This document shows, piece by piece, positions 56,658-64,000 of a stretch of 64,000 bases of DNA. Source of the DNA: JAPOUP01 sp965201085. Its GTDB lineage: Bacteria > Pseudomonadota > Alphaproteobacteria > Rhodobacterales > Rhodobacteraceae. A model generated the notes under the pieces. It made no database searches. It was not told the origin of the DNA and was given only the letters and a program-made list of their open reading frames with translations. The first letter of the stretch is position 1. Each line of letters opens with the position of its first letter. A program made the translations under genes and the position numbers. The stretch is taken from contig CBDAVS010000019.1 of NCBI GenBank assembly GCA_965201085.1, positions 1 through 64,000 of the forward strand. The letters run 5' to 3'.

Positions 56658-56975
56658 TCAACTGTGAGACTCCCTCCACCCATGGGTGAACCGATGGCCA
56701 GCAAGCTTCCAGATTCCCAGATCACGACCGTCCCAATCACCGGCAATGTCCTTCCAGAAACCGCGGATCCTCTCCAACGCTTCGTCGGGCGAGAAAATAA
56801 CCAGCGCCGTCTCGCGCCGGTTTAGCCTATTCCCCTCGATGGCGTTGCTGGTATAGTTCAATTCGATCCGGAACCGATCATCCAGGTTCCGGACAAGCGT
56901 TTCGTGCAAAGACCTAAATTGGTCGAAGCGCTCTTTTCTGGCTGTCAGTCCATCACTGTCCATATCCTGTTCCAT
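56658..56975 (-). pseudogene. Fic-family protein, N-terminal fragment
   Basis: The stretch LVRNLDDRFRIELNYTSNAI then EGNRLNRRETALVI matches the N-terminal part of Fic-domain proteins, including the inhibitory-helix-like region. After ETALVI the homology is lost and the catalytic HPFxDGNGR motif is absent, so this is a remnant. Confidence 0.55.
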
Positions 56976-57455
56976 GAACCATAACGTTATGGTTGCTGGT
57001 GAGCCTTGCGAAAAGAATGAACCGGCACCACGCGCATAGTGTTCTCAGAACAGAAAGAGATGCTGGACTGGAACTGGGTCGGCAGCCTCGTTCGGGTGGG
57101 TTCGTCCTGTGCAAAGTAACCACGATCTCACGACCGTCAGCGGTGTCGACCTCGAGGTCGAGAAACCACACTTTCTGACCAATCGAAAGGAAGACAAATT
57201 GCACACGGAGTCGTCCGGTGGTGTGCCAGCGCAGATACCACAGACCGCGTTCAGCACAGCCCTTTCCAAACCCGCTACTTCGATGCACACCAATTCTTCG
57301 TTGCATCCCGCAAAGTCACAAAGACCCGGTAATTTCATCCATGCTTCGGTGGTATCGTCTCGGGTAGCCTGCGTGACCGCCTGCTTTGACATTTCGTTAA
57401 TTGCGGCCCGACGGTCTACGCACTAGGCTTCCCAAGAGCTATTGGGAAAGTTGGC
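56976..57455. other. Gap with a possible decayed gene on the minus strand
   Basis: Two minus frames at 56953-57392 share coding-like pieces (KLPGLCDFAGCNEELVCIEV in one, VWFLDLEVDTADGREIVVTL in the other), suggesting a frameshifted unknown gene. I cannot name it. Confidence 0.35.
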
Positions 57456-58601
57456 ATGACGGAAATCCAAGCGGAAATAAGACTTCCAACCCAGGAACTG
57501 CAACTCGACCTCTCGTTCTTCACCGAAACGCTTGGAATGCGTCTGGACATGATCTATCCAGCCGACGACCCTAAGGTTGGCGTGTTGTCCGGCCATGGAC
57601 TGCGCATCAGGATTGAAACCGGAGCCCCCGAAAGCCCCGGAACGATTCGAATCCGCACTGAGAACCCCGATAGCTTCGCTGGAGGCGTGCGGGAGCTCAA
57701 GGCTCCCAACGGCACGCGTGTGGAAATCGACGAACTCAACCCGCCGTTAGTGGTGCCTTCGACGATCCATTCCTTTTTGGTGCGGCGTCTGGCGGATCAG
57801 GCACCCTGGATCGTCGGACGCGCGGGCATGGAATACCGTGATCTGATTCCGGACCGGCTTGGAGGGTCGATCATCGCCAGCCATATCCGTATTCCGGATG
57901 GCGGGCCAGTGCCGGACATGGTGCATTATCATACCGTGGGGTTTCAGCTCATCCACTGCATCGGCGGTTGGGTGGATGTCGTCTACGAAGACCAAGGCCC
58001 TCCCATTCGACTTCACGCCGGTTGTTGCTTCATTCAACCTCCGGAAATCCGACATAGGGTGCTCCGTGCGTCGGACAGCGTTGAAGTGATCGAGGTTGGA
58101 GTGCCGGCTGAGCATATCACCACCATTGACCACATAATGGAGCTACCGACGCCGTACCGGCGGCCTGACCGTGAATGGGATGGCCAGAAATTCGTGCATA
58201 ACGAGGCCGACAAGGCGATTTGGGCTCCCCATCGTCTGCCGGGATATGTCAGCCGCGACACGACCATTGCCGAAAATACCAAGGGCGTCGCAGGCGTCCA
58301 TGTCGTGAAACGCGGGAATGGCGAGCCGGAATGGAACAGCCACAATGCTGACATATTATTCACCTTTGTGATCAATGGTGGCGTGACGTTGCAGGGGGAT
58401 GGCCGCGAACCTTATCGGCTGGAAGCTGGAGATGCATTCGTCATCCCTCCGAATACGCGCACATGCTACTCCGATCCAACGGATGAAATAGAGTTGCTTG
58501 AAGTTGCGCTGCCGGGAGATTTCGAAACCGCCGAAGACGCTGCCAATATGAGCAACGGGATAGGAGAGTCCAAAGACCAGCATTCGGTGCGGGAAACCTA
58601 G
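57456..58601 (+). CDS. VOC-like plus double-cupin protein
   Basis: The protein has 381 residues. Residues 10-95 look like a glyoxalase/VOC half (LSFFTETLGMRLDMIYPADD, then RVEIDELNPP). Residues 115-215 form a cupin with HYHTVGFQLIHCIGGWVDVV and IQPPEIRHRVL, whose His residues could bind a metal. Residues 275-365 form a second cupin (FTFVINGGVTLQGDG, DAFVIPPNTR) with fewer metal ligands. The double cupin resembles dioxygenases of the gentisate or quercetin type, but the substrate is unknown. Confidence 0.75.
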   Translation: MTEIQAEIRLPTQELQLDLSFFTETLGMRLDMIYPADDPKVGVLSGHGLRIRIETGAPESPGTIRIRTENPDSFAGGVRELKAPNGTRVEIDELNPPLVVPSTIHSFLVRRLADQAPWIVGRAGMEYRDLIPDRLGGSIIASHIRIPDGGPVPDMVHYHTVGFQLIHCIGGWVDVVYEDQGPPIRLHAGCCFIQPPEIRHRVLRASDSVEVIEVGVPAEHITTIDHIMELPTPYRRPDREWDGQKFVHNEADKAIWAPHRLPGYVSRDTTIAENTKGVAGVHVVKRGNGEPEWNSHNADILFTFVINGGVTLQGDGREPYRLEAGDAFVIPPNTRTCYSDPTDEIELLEVALPGDFETAEDAANMSNGIGESKDQHSVRET

Positions 58602-58610
58602 TCTCCCGGT

Positions 58611-58783
58611 GGTGATGCCAAGGCCATCGCCGAGGTCGCGAGAAGGGAGTTTGGTGGATTCCGTGCCATGTTCGAACAACACGGCTGGCCCGAACGCGGT
58701 CAGGCTATGCTTCCAAGAGTGCAGAAGCGGGTTAAGGATGCCTATGGCAGCATCCGCGAATTCGAAGAACATTTTCGTAAGTA
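58611..58783 (+). pseudogene. 3' fragment of an unknown gene next to the element end
   Basis: The frame reads AKAIAEVARREFGGFRAMFE, HGWPERGQAMLPRVQKRV and AYGSIREFEEHFRK, then meets a stop formed with the element end (TAG at 58782-58784). It looks like a real protein stretch but has no start after the cupin stop. It may be the tail of a frameshifted or truncated neighbour. Unassigned. Confidence 0.4.
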
Positions 58784-58971
58784 GTGTCCGCCAGAAAATC
58801 GCCAGGCTGCCGATTTTTCGCGATAAAAGAGGGAATCCGCCTTGCGGGGAATCACCGGACATGGCGGTCAGGGTATGCCTCGGAATCCACCAATCCTCCA
58901 CCCGGGAGGCACCGATGCGCAGGGTCCACGACCCCCGCCGGTGCCCTGTCACTCCCACATACATTACCGGC

Positions 58972-60200
58972 TCATTCCCTTCTCCGCTCCGTCCGGGCCC
59001 GTATGGCCCTGGCATGGGTTTCCGCGACGTTGAGGATGCGCAGGCCCTGCCATGGCTTCCGGGTTCCGGGCAGGGGCCGGCGCTTCGCCGGGCGGAACCC
59101 GGCGAGGCCGGCGACGGGCGTGAGGTGGCGCGCCACGGTCATGTCCGGCTCCGGCGGCGCCCTCTGGCCGATGACGCGCCCGTACGCGGCGTGGATGACC
59201 ACCGCCCCGACGCTTTCCGGGCTTACGTGCCGCTCCGCCGGGCTGTCGGGGCTCTCCCGCGCCGGAAGCTGGAGGTCCCGGACCCGGAACGCGGTCATCG
59301 CGTCGAAGGCGAGGCATCCGCGCAGGTCACCGGCGGCGTCGGGCCTGCGGTCCCTTATCCCCGTCCCCGTCCTCAGGGCCCTGAAGCGTTCCCCGATGCG
59401 CCGGCGCGGCCCGTAGCGCCGCAGGGCGGTCTCCGCCGTCCGCATGCCGTCGCCGCCCCCGCTGGACAGGAGCGTACAGTGCGGCGCCTCTCCCTTCCGC
59501 ACGACGTTCCCCGGCGGGTTCTCCCCGATGGCGGAGACCACCGTCACGGGCGGCGGGCGCCGGTCGGCGGCGTCCCCCGGTGCGGCGATGTCCGGTCCAG
59601 CGCAGCGCAGCGTCAGCGTGGCGACGCGCGCCCCGGCAAGGCGCCCGGCCCGCCGCGTCCGGGAACGGTGATCCTGCGGTGGCCGACCGGCCGTCCGGAT
59701 GGCCGCTCCGCGCGTATTCCCGCTCCGCCCGGAGAACCTCCCGCCGGTCGGGCGGCGGCGGCGGCGTCCACACGCCGCCACGGAGGCCCGGACGCCGCCC
59801 GGAGGTCAGGCCGGGACACCGCTCCCGGCCCGCCGCCCGGTAACCCGTCCCGGCATGGTCCGGACCCACGGGCGTGCAGGCGAGGACGGGGCGGACCCCG
59901 TAGAGGGCCCGCCAGCCGTCCGCCACGCGCTCCGCCGCCAGCCGCAGCGCCAGGGAGGCGAGGCCGTGGACCCTCACCGACGGCCTGATCAGGAAGCGGT
60001 GGCTGTCAGGGACGGGACCCATGTCCGCGGTCCGCGCCCGCGCCGACCAGCCGATGGCACCGTCCCGGGGCCCCGGCCGGCGGCTCGCCGGAACGAAGCC
60101 CGGACCACCGGGCCGCCCGTGCGCGCCGCTCACGGTCCAGTACCGCAGCTGCCCTCCCGGAGCCCGCCGCCACCCCTCCGGATGGCGCCTCTCCATCATC
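58972..60200 (-). pseudogene. IS4/Tn5-like transposase remnant
   Basis: In one frame (58972-59781) the C-terminal half is recognisable. It has VVSAIGENPPGNVVRKGEAP, the YREK-like region (YGPRRRIGERFRALRTGTGI), then CLAFDAMTAFRVRDLQLPAR and GLAGFRPAKRRPLPGTRKPW. Upstream parts lie in other frames (59327-60199) and are barely readable. Loss of the frame and of the Tyr/Lys positions shows it is inactive. The family name is by pattern only. Confidence 0.6.
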
Positions 60201-60472
60201 GACCCGCAGGCGCGGCGGGGCGCCGCCAGGGTCGTCGGCGGCCGGTCGCCCGTTGAACGACGCGAAGCGCGGCGCCGCCTCCGGCAGCGTCAGGCCGGGC
60301 TCCTCCGCGGGCAGGGGAAGGACCCGCATCCCGGTGACCGTCGACGGCCTTCCGTCGTGGGTCAGCCAACCCTCCCGACCGCTCAGCCCGCGGGCGAGGC
60401 CCGAACGCGTGACGCCGCCACGGAGGCATTCGTTCCCGAGCCACCCGACCGTGGCAGGGGAAATCTGTCTGA

Positions 60473-61479
60473 GAGTTATGTTCCATAAGTTGAGTGGTCC
60501 CGCAGGATGTGGCATTCCGGTTGGTGAACGCACCCAGATACGGAGAGAGCCATGCCCTGGAACAGGACCACCCAACAGCTCCATAAGCGCCCGGACGACC
60601 ACAGTCAAAACGATCTGACCGACGCCGAATGGACCGTCGTCGAGCCGATGCTTCCGAAGCAGGGAAGGATGGGACGGCCGCGCGAGGTCGACCTTCGGTC
60701 GGTGTTCGACGCGGGCCGGTATATCCTGTCCACGGGATGCCGGTGGCGCGCGTCACCCTCTGGATATCCACCGTTTTCCACCGACCGGAACCATTTTCAC
60801 GCATGGCGGCGGAGCGGGCTCCCGGAGCGTACCGCGCATCGTCTCCGGGACCTCGCGCGGCGGTGTCCGGGGCGCTCCGCGGAGCCGGCCGCCGCCCCGG
60901 TCGACAGCCGGTCGGTGAGGACCATGGAGAGCGGCGGGCCCCGCGGCCACCACGCCGGCAGGAAGGTGAAGGGGAGGAAAAGGCACCTGATCGTGGACGC
61001 CGGCGGCACGCCGGTCGTCATGACGGTTCACACCGCCGACATCCAGGACCGGGACGGCGCGCCGGACCTGACCGCGGAGCCGCCGGAGACGGTGCCCACG
61101 GTGTGCGGGTCGTTCGCCGACGGTGGCCACCCGGGTCCGAAGCCGCGGGAGCGGCCTGGGGGGACGGGGTTGCCGAACGTGACCGGGATCGTCGAAAAAC
61201 CGAAGGATGTCAAAGGGTTCACGGTTCCCTGTCGCCGGTGGGCCGTGGAGCGGACCTTCGCCTGGATGGGCCGGTGCCGCCGCCTGTCGAAGGACTGCGG
61301 GCGCCTCTGCGGGAACCCGTCGGCATCCGGGGTGAGGCATCACGCGCCACCGGTCCGGGCGTGAGTGAGGCACGAACGAACGCTGGCCGCCTGCCGGTTC
61401 CTGCTCAGGCGGGTGGCGAGGGCGTCAACTCCATGAAAAACAATAGTTTAATCATATCAGTGACTTATGATTCAAACTC
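60473..61479 (+). mobile_element. Complete IS5-family (IS1031-like) insertion sequence with TGA target duplication
   Basis: The 1007-bp element begins GAGTTATGTTCCATAAGTTG and ends ATGATTCAAACTC. Both flanks carry TGA (60470-60472 and 61480-61482), fitting the TNA target rule of the IS1031 group. It is inserted in the GTGTC-ended element. Confidence 0.9.
60552..61364 (+). CDS. IS5-family transposase (heavily substituted)
   Basis: The protein has 270 residues and the frame is open throughout. An N-terminal DUF4096-like part (DLTDAEWTVVEPMLPKQGRM, GRYILSTGCRWRASPSG) precedes the DDE core: VDSRSVRTMESGGPRGHHAG, FADGGHPGPKPRERPGG and RRWAVERTFAWMGRCRRLSK. Many normally hydrophobic residues have become Pro, Gly or His relative to the fragment at 29429, and the C-terminus is not native. 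It is probably inactive despite the open frame. Confidence 0.85.
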   Translation: MPWNRTTQQLHKRPDDHSQNDLTDAEWTVVEPMLPKQGRMGRPREVDLRSVFDAGRYILSTGCRWRASPSGYPPFSTDRNHFHAWRRSGLPERTAHRLRDLARRCPGRSAEPAAAPVDSRSVRTMESGGPRGHHAGRKVKGRKRHLIVDAGGTPVVMTVHTADIQDRDGAPDLTAEPPETVPTVCGSFADGGHPGPKPRERPGGTGLPNVTGIVEKPKDVKGFTVPCRRWAVERTFAWMGRCRRLSKDCGRLCGNPSASGVRHHAPPVRA

Positions 61480-61546
61480 TGAGACCGATATACATGGTCC
61501 CCGATTCGCATGGATCCGATCACTGGTCAGGTATGTGTTAGTGACC

Positions 61547-61570
61547 GGGGGGGGGGGGGGGGGGGGGGGG
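61547..61570. repeat. Homopolymer run of 24 G
   Basis: Twenty-four consecutive G on the plus strand, in non-coding debris inside the GTGTC-ended element, about 70 bases after the IS5 end. Such a run is highly slippage-prone and its length may be an assembly approximation. Confidence 0.95.
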
Positions 61571-62251
61571 CGGCACCCGAAATCACGAGGATCGGGCTGA
61601 ACGTCAGGTCGCGGGACGACATCCCCGCGGCCCTGACCGGCCTCCAGGATCCCGCGGCGACGAGGTGGCCCTAAAGCGGCTGTCCGGGCTTCCGGGCAGG
61701 ATGGTGCTTCCCGGAATGGGCCACCGGACCGGGGATGGAGCCGTTGACCGTCCCGGTGCCCGGCGTGATCAGGCGGGGCCGCGGGTCTTACAAAGTCCCA
61801 CACCTGCACATCATCCCATTCCCGTCTCCGCTTTCCGGGGGCGTCGCGGACCTTGATGGCCCGGTTCAGCCTCCCGGGGCCCTGCCGGACCTTTTTGTCC
61901 CCGGCGGCGGCGGCCGCCGCGGGTTCGGATGCGGGCCGACGGGGCGCCCCGGGCCGATGATGGATGTCCGGATGCCGGGCGCCTGACCGTCCAGCGGCCT
62001 CACCACGTCCCGGTGGCCGTCCCGGTGGCCCGCGGTTCCGGCATGGTGTGGAGCGGGTCGATGTCCCCCTCCGGGAAGGCCCCGGTGGCGGGGACGGAAA
62101 GGGGCTCCGCGTCCGTCGCCCGCCCGGGCGTGACCGGGCCGGGTTCCCGTGAAGCCGGAATCCGCCAGATTCGGCCCGGTCCCCGGAAGAACACGGGGTT
62201 TTCTGGCAGACACTAGCTATGGTTGGCGTAAGTTTCATTGGGTATGACACA

Positions 62252-62596
62252 TTAGTTTTTCTGCAGGTAAATACTCTTCACTCCGGTATCGAATGACCGC
62301 CCCCGCCCGTCGCTGTCACAATGTGCGACTCCAACAGTGACCGGAGCGTATCGCTTGACGAACAGCGGAATCGTGACGCTGCGAATGCCCCAGTTAGGAA
62401 CGGTTTGAATGCCCGATTCGCCATTGCTGCAAATGTGCGACGCTTTCTCTTCGGAAACGATCAACATGATAGAGCGATAGCGCAATTCCCCACGCTCTTT
62501 TGGCTGATTCTGACTATCACATAGAACGCGACCAATCGCGGGATCAAGAAAGGTGAAGCGTGATTCCGATTCTTCGGATATGGTTCACGATGTCCT
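62252..62596 (-). CDS. Hypothetical protein or C-terminal remnant
   Basis: An open minus-strand frame of about 114 codons (SRFTFLDPAIGRVLCDSQNQ, later GIQTVPNWGIRSVTIPLF and FDTGVKSIYLQKN) runs to TAA at 62252, after a TGA at about 62597. Its first in-frame ATG is at 62485, which would give 77 residues. Base composition is lower in GC than the IS debris on both sides. Family unknown; it may be the tail of a gene broken upstream. Confidence 0.45.
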
Positions 62597-62851
62597 GCCA
62601 AGCACTTTTTGCCAACCAACGACTTTCCCACGAAAACCGCCGTTACCATAAAATTCGTATTCGGCCAACGGAATTATGGAAAATCACTGGCTGTGTTTGT
62701 CAAAGGCTGAAACCGATTCAAGTAATTCCGGGTTACGAAAATCCGTAATTCGTCGGATATCGGGCACTTTAGCGGCCTGGGCATTCTGGCCACGTTCACC
62801 GCCCAGACCCAGTTGTAGGAACGGTACGGAATTTTTATCTGTAGTGGTTCC

Positions 62852-63983
62852 GATGTGATCTGAACAGTTCAGTTGGCCGTTTTCCGGCGGCGTCTGTCAG
62901 GTCAGGTTTGGTTCAGGAACTTTTCCGTCCGGATCCCCTTGCCCTCGATCATGGTCTGGAACGGGGTTCCGCCGCAGCACATTCCGCCCTGATGGGTGCG
63001 TTCGCGGCTGTAGTGGTTCAGCCATTCATCCGGATCGGCCCGCAACGCACCGATGCCGTCATATGGCTTCTTTCGGAACGCGACCTGGTGGAACCCCTGC
63101 AGCACCGTTTTGTGGAAGCGCCCGCGGATGCCGTCGGTCCGGGGCGATTTCACCCTGGTTTTGGTGTGGTCGGTATCGTTGACCGCCAGGAAGGGCCGGA
63201 AATCGTGTCCGTCGACGCACCCGCAGTATTCCGTCCCGCGATCCGTCATGATCCGCGGCACCGGCAGGCCATGCCCATCGTGGAATGACGGCACCCGGTC
63301 ATTGAGCGGGCCGGCGGCGGTGATCGGTGTCCCGGTAGTGTGGAGCCTGGCATGCGCCACCCTGCGATAGGCGTCCACGCAGGTCCGCCGATGGACCCGC
63401 CCGACGCCCCTGAGCGTGCCAGCGTGGAAAGTGTCCCGTGAGCCCGGGTGGCCGGGATGGGCTGTTTCCACCTCGCCGCAGGCTTCATCGTCGGGCTTCC
63501 TTCTCTCCAGCGCCCGCACCCGGGCCCCGGTCAGGACCATGCCATCCTCAGCCACCTTCGCCTCCAGCGCTTTCAGCCGGGCCCTGAAACTGCCGGACCG
63601 CGCCGCGGCCAGACCGGCCGGACACCCGGGGGTGAGACAGAGACGCCCCGTTCGCGCAACCCGTTCGAGGCGCGGACCTGGCCATGGGCCGGGAAGTCGG
63701 TGGCGGATCAGATGACGGCCCCCCCGGTCGCGTCGTCAACCCGGGCCGCCGGATCGGGTCTGCGCCGGGCGCGCCCGAAAAGCGCTTCCACGCCGCCTTC
63801 CCCAGCCGGATCCAGCGGGCCGGTTCCGTGTTTGATGATCCTGTCGGTGGTATCCAGCATCGTGGTTTCCCCGTTTCGATGGTTTGGCTGGCACCACCAC
63901 CAAAACGGACAGCCATCTCCCTTCAGGGGAACCACCGCCCCCAGTCCAACTTGAAAAATTGGGGGCAGTGTCAGATCACATCG
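62852..63983 (-). mobile_element. IS481-family insertion sequence (decayed)
   Basis: The ends CGATGTGATCTGA (from 62852) and TCAGATCACATCG (to 63983) are exact inverted repeats. The transposase gene fills the interval on the minus strand. No clear target duplication is visible. Confidence 0.75.
62902..63860 (-). pseudogene. IS481-family transposase, frameshifted
   Basis: The start MLDTTDRIIKHGTGPLDPAG (ATG 63860) and the rve integrase core are in different frames. The core (62902-63555) reads TPITAAGPLNDRVPSFHDGH, PRIMTDRGTEYCGCVDGHDF, VKSPRTDGIRGRFHKTVLQG and ERTHQGGMCCGGTPFQTMIE. The Asp of TDRGTEYCG is kept. The catalytic Glu normally in NGICERFHKT is Gly here (DGIRGRFHKT). At least one frameshift lies between 63555 and 63710. 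Confidence 0.82.
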
Positions 63984-64000
63984 AGACTAATTCATTTTAT

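Larger units (their letters stand above)
58784..62213. mobile_element. Decayed element bounded by GTGTC ends, holding an IS4-like transposase remnant and an IS5 copy
   Basis: The left end GTGTCCGCCAGAAAATC (58784) and the complement of the right end GTGTCTGCCAGAAAACC (62213) match at 15 of 17 bases, with TA outside each. Without the IS5 insertion (60473-61479) the element is about 2.4 kb. The left part holds the IS4-like remnant. The right part (61483-62180) is very GC-rich, has a 24-G tract and shows no assignable gene. Whether both ends belong to one element is inferred. Confidence 0.5.

Noticed and set aside
28049..63983. A diversity-generating retroelement as the cause of the A to G bias
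   Set aside because: No reverse transcriptase or template/variable repeat pair is visible, and changes affect both A and T across whole IS copies, not chosen adenines.
1..64000. CRISPR arrays and tRNA genes
   Set aside because: I saw no regularly spaced direct repeats and no convincing cloverleaf on reading both strands by eye; a covariance search could still find a tRNA.

Overview
The window looks like chromosomal DNA of a GC-rich alphaproteobacterium. The evidence is a split F0 operon with both b and b' subunits (atpI-atpB-atpE-atpF'-atpF), the order ffh / chorismate mutase / rpsP / rimM / trmD / rplS / rpmE, a MipZ-type ATPase, and marine or host-associated catabolic genes (phosphonates, TRAP uptake, betaine-like compounds). 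The exact lineage cannot be fixed from sequence alone.

Layout. 1-5.4 kb is a pile of insertion sequences: an IS1595-type element carrying a DNA methyltransferase has cut a TIGR04255-type gene that is also split by an IS30 copy, followed by an IS110 remnant. 5.6-18.4 kb is ordinary core genome: adenosine-kinase-like gene, nth, Ada-type repair gene, F0 operon, ArsR regulator, DMT exporter, and the SRP/ribosomal block. 18.4-20.9 kb is an IS66 element. 21.2-28.0 kb is a phosphonate operon read leftward (Fe-alcohol dehydrogenase fragment, phnD, phnC, phnE, phnE, phnA, phnY). It is damaged by a stop codon in phnD and by an IS30 copy that removes the front of the dehydrogenase gene. 28.0-33.5 kb is a second IS cluster: IS30, two head-to-tail IS5 copies, then a complete 2.74 kb IS1595 element with a perfect 8-bp target duplication and a methyltransferase-HNH cargo. 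33.6-47.7 kb holds mipZ and a large catabolic locus: Rieske oxygenase, RpiR regulator, dimethylglycine-dehydrogenase-like enzyme, alcohol dehydrogenase, three enolase-superfamily enzymes and a class III aminotransferase. 47.8-50.2 kb is nested IS debris (IS30 in a hairpin element, beside IS256). 51.1-55.9 kb is a three-gene TRAP transporter. 57.5-58.6 kb is a VOC/bicupin enzyme. 58.8-64 kb is again IS debris (IS4-like, IS5, IS481).

How the parts work together. The phosphonate operon encodes ABC uptake and oxidation of phosphonoacetaldehyde to phosphonoacetate, then its cleavage to acetate and phosphate. The 36-48 kb locus fits demethylation and epimerisation or dehydration of a betaine or hydroxyproline-like compound, possibly imported by the nearby TRAP system.

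The most unusual points are the IS1595 elements that carry different DNA methyltransferases as cargo, and a strong A:T to G:C bias separating copies of the same IS. With widespread frameshifts and a 24-G tract, this points to a decaying, possibly mutator, genome.
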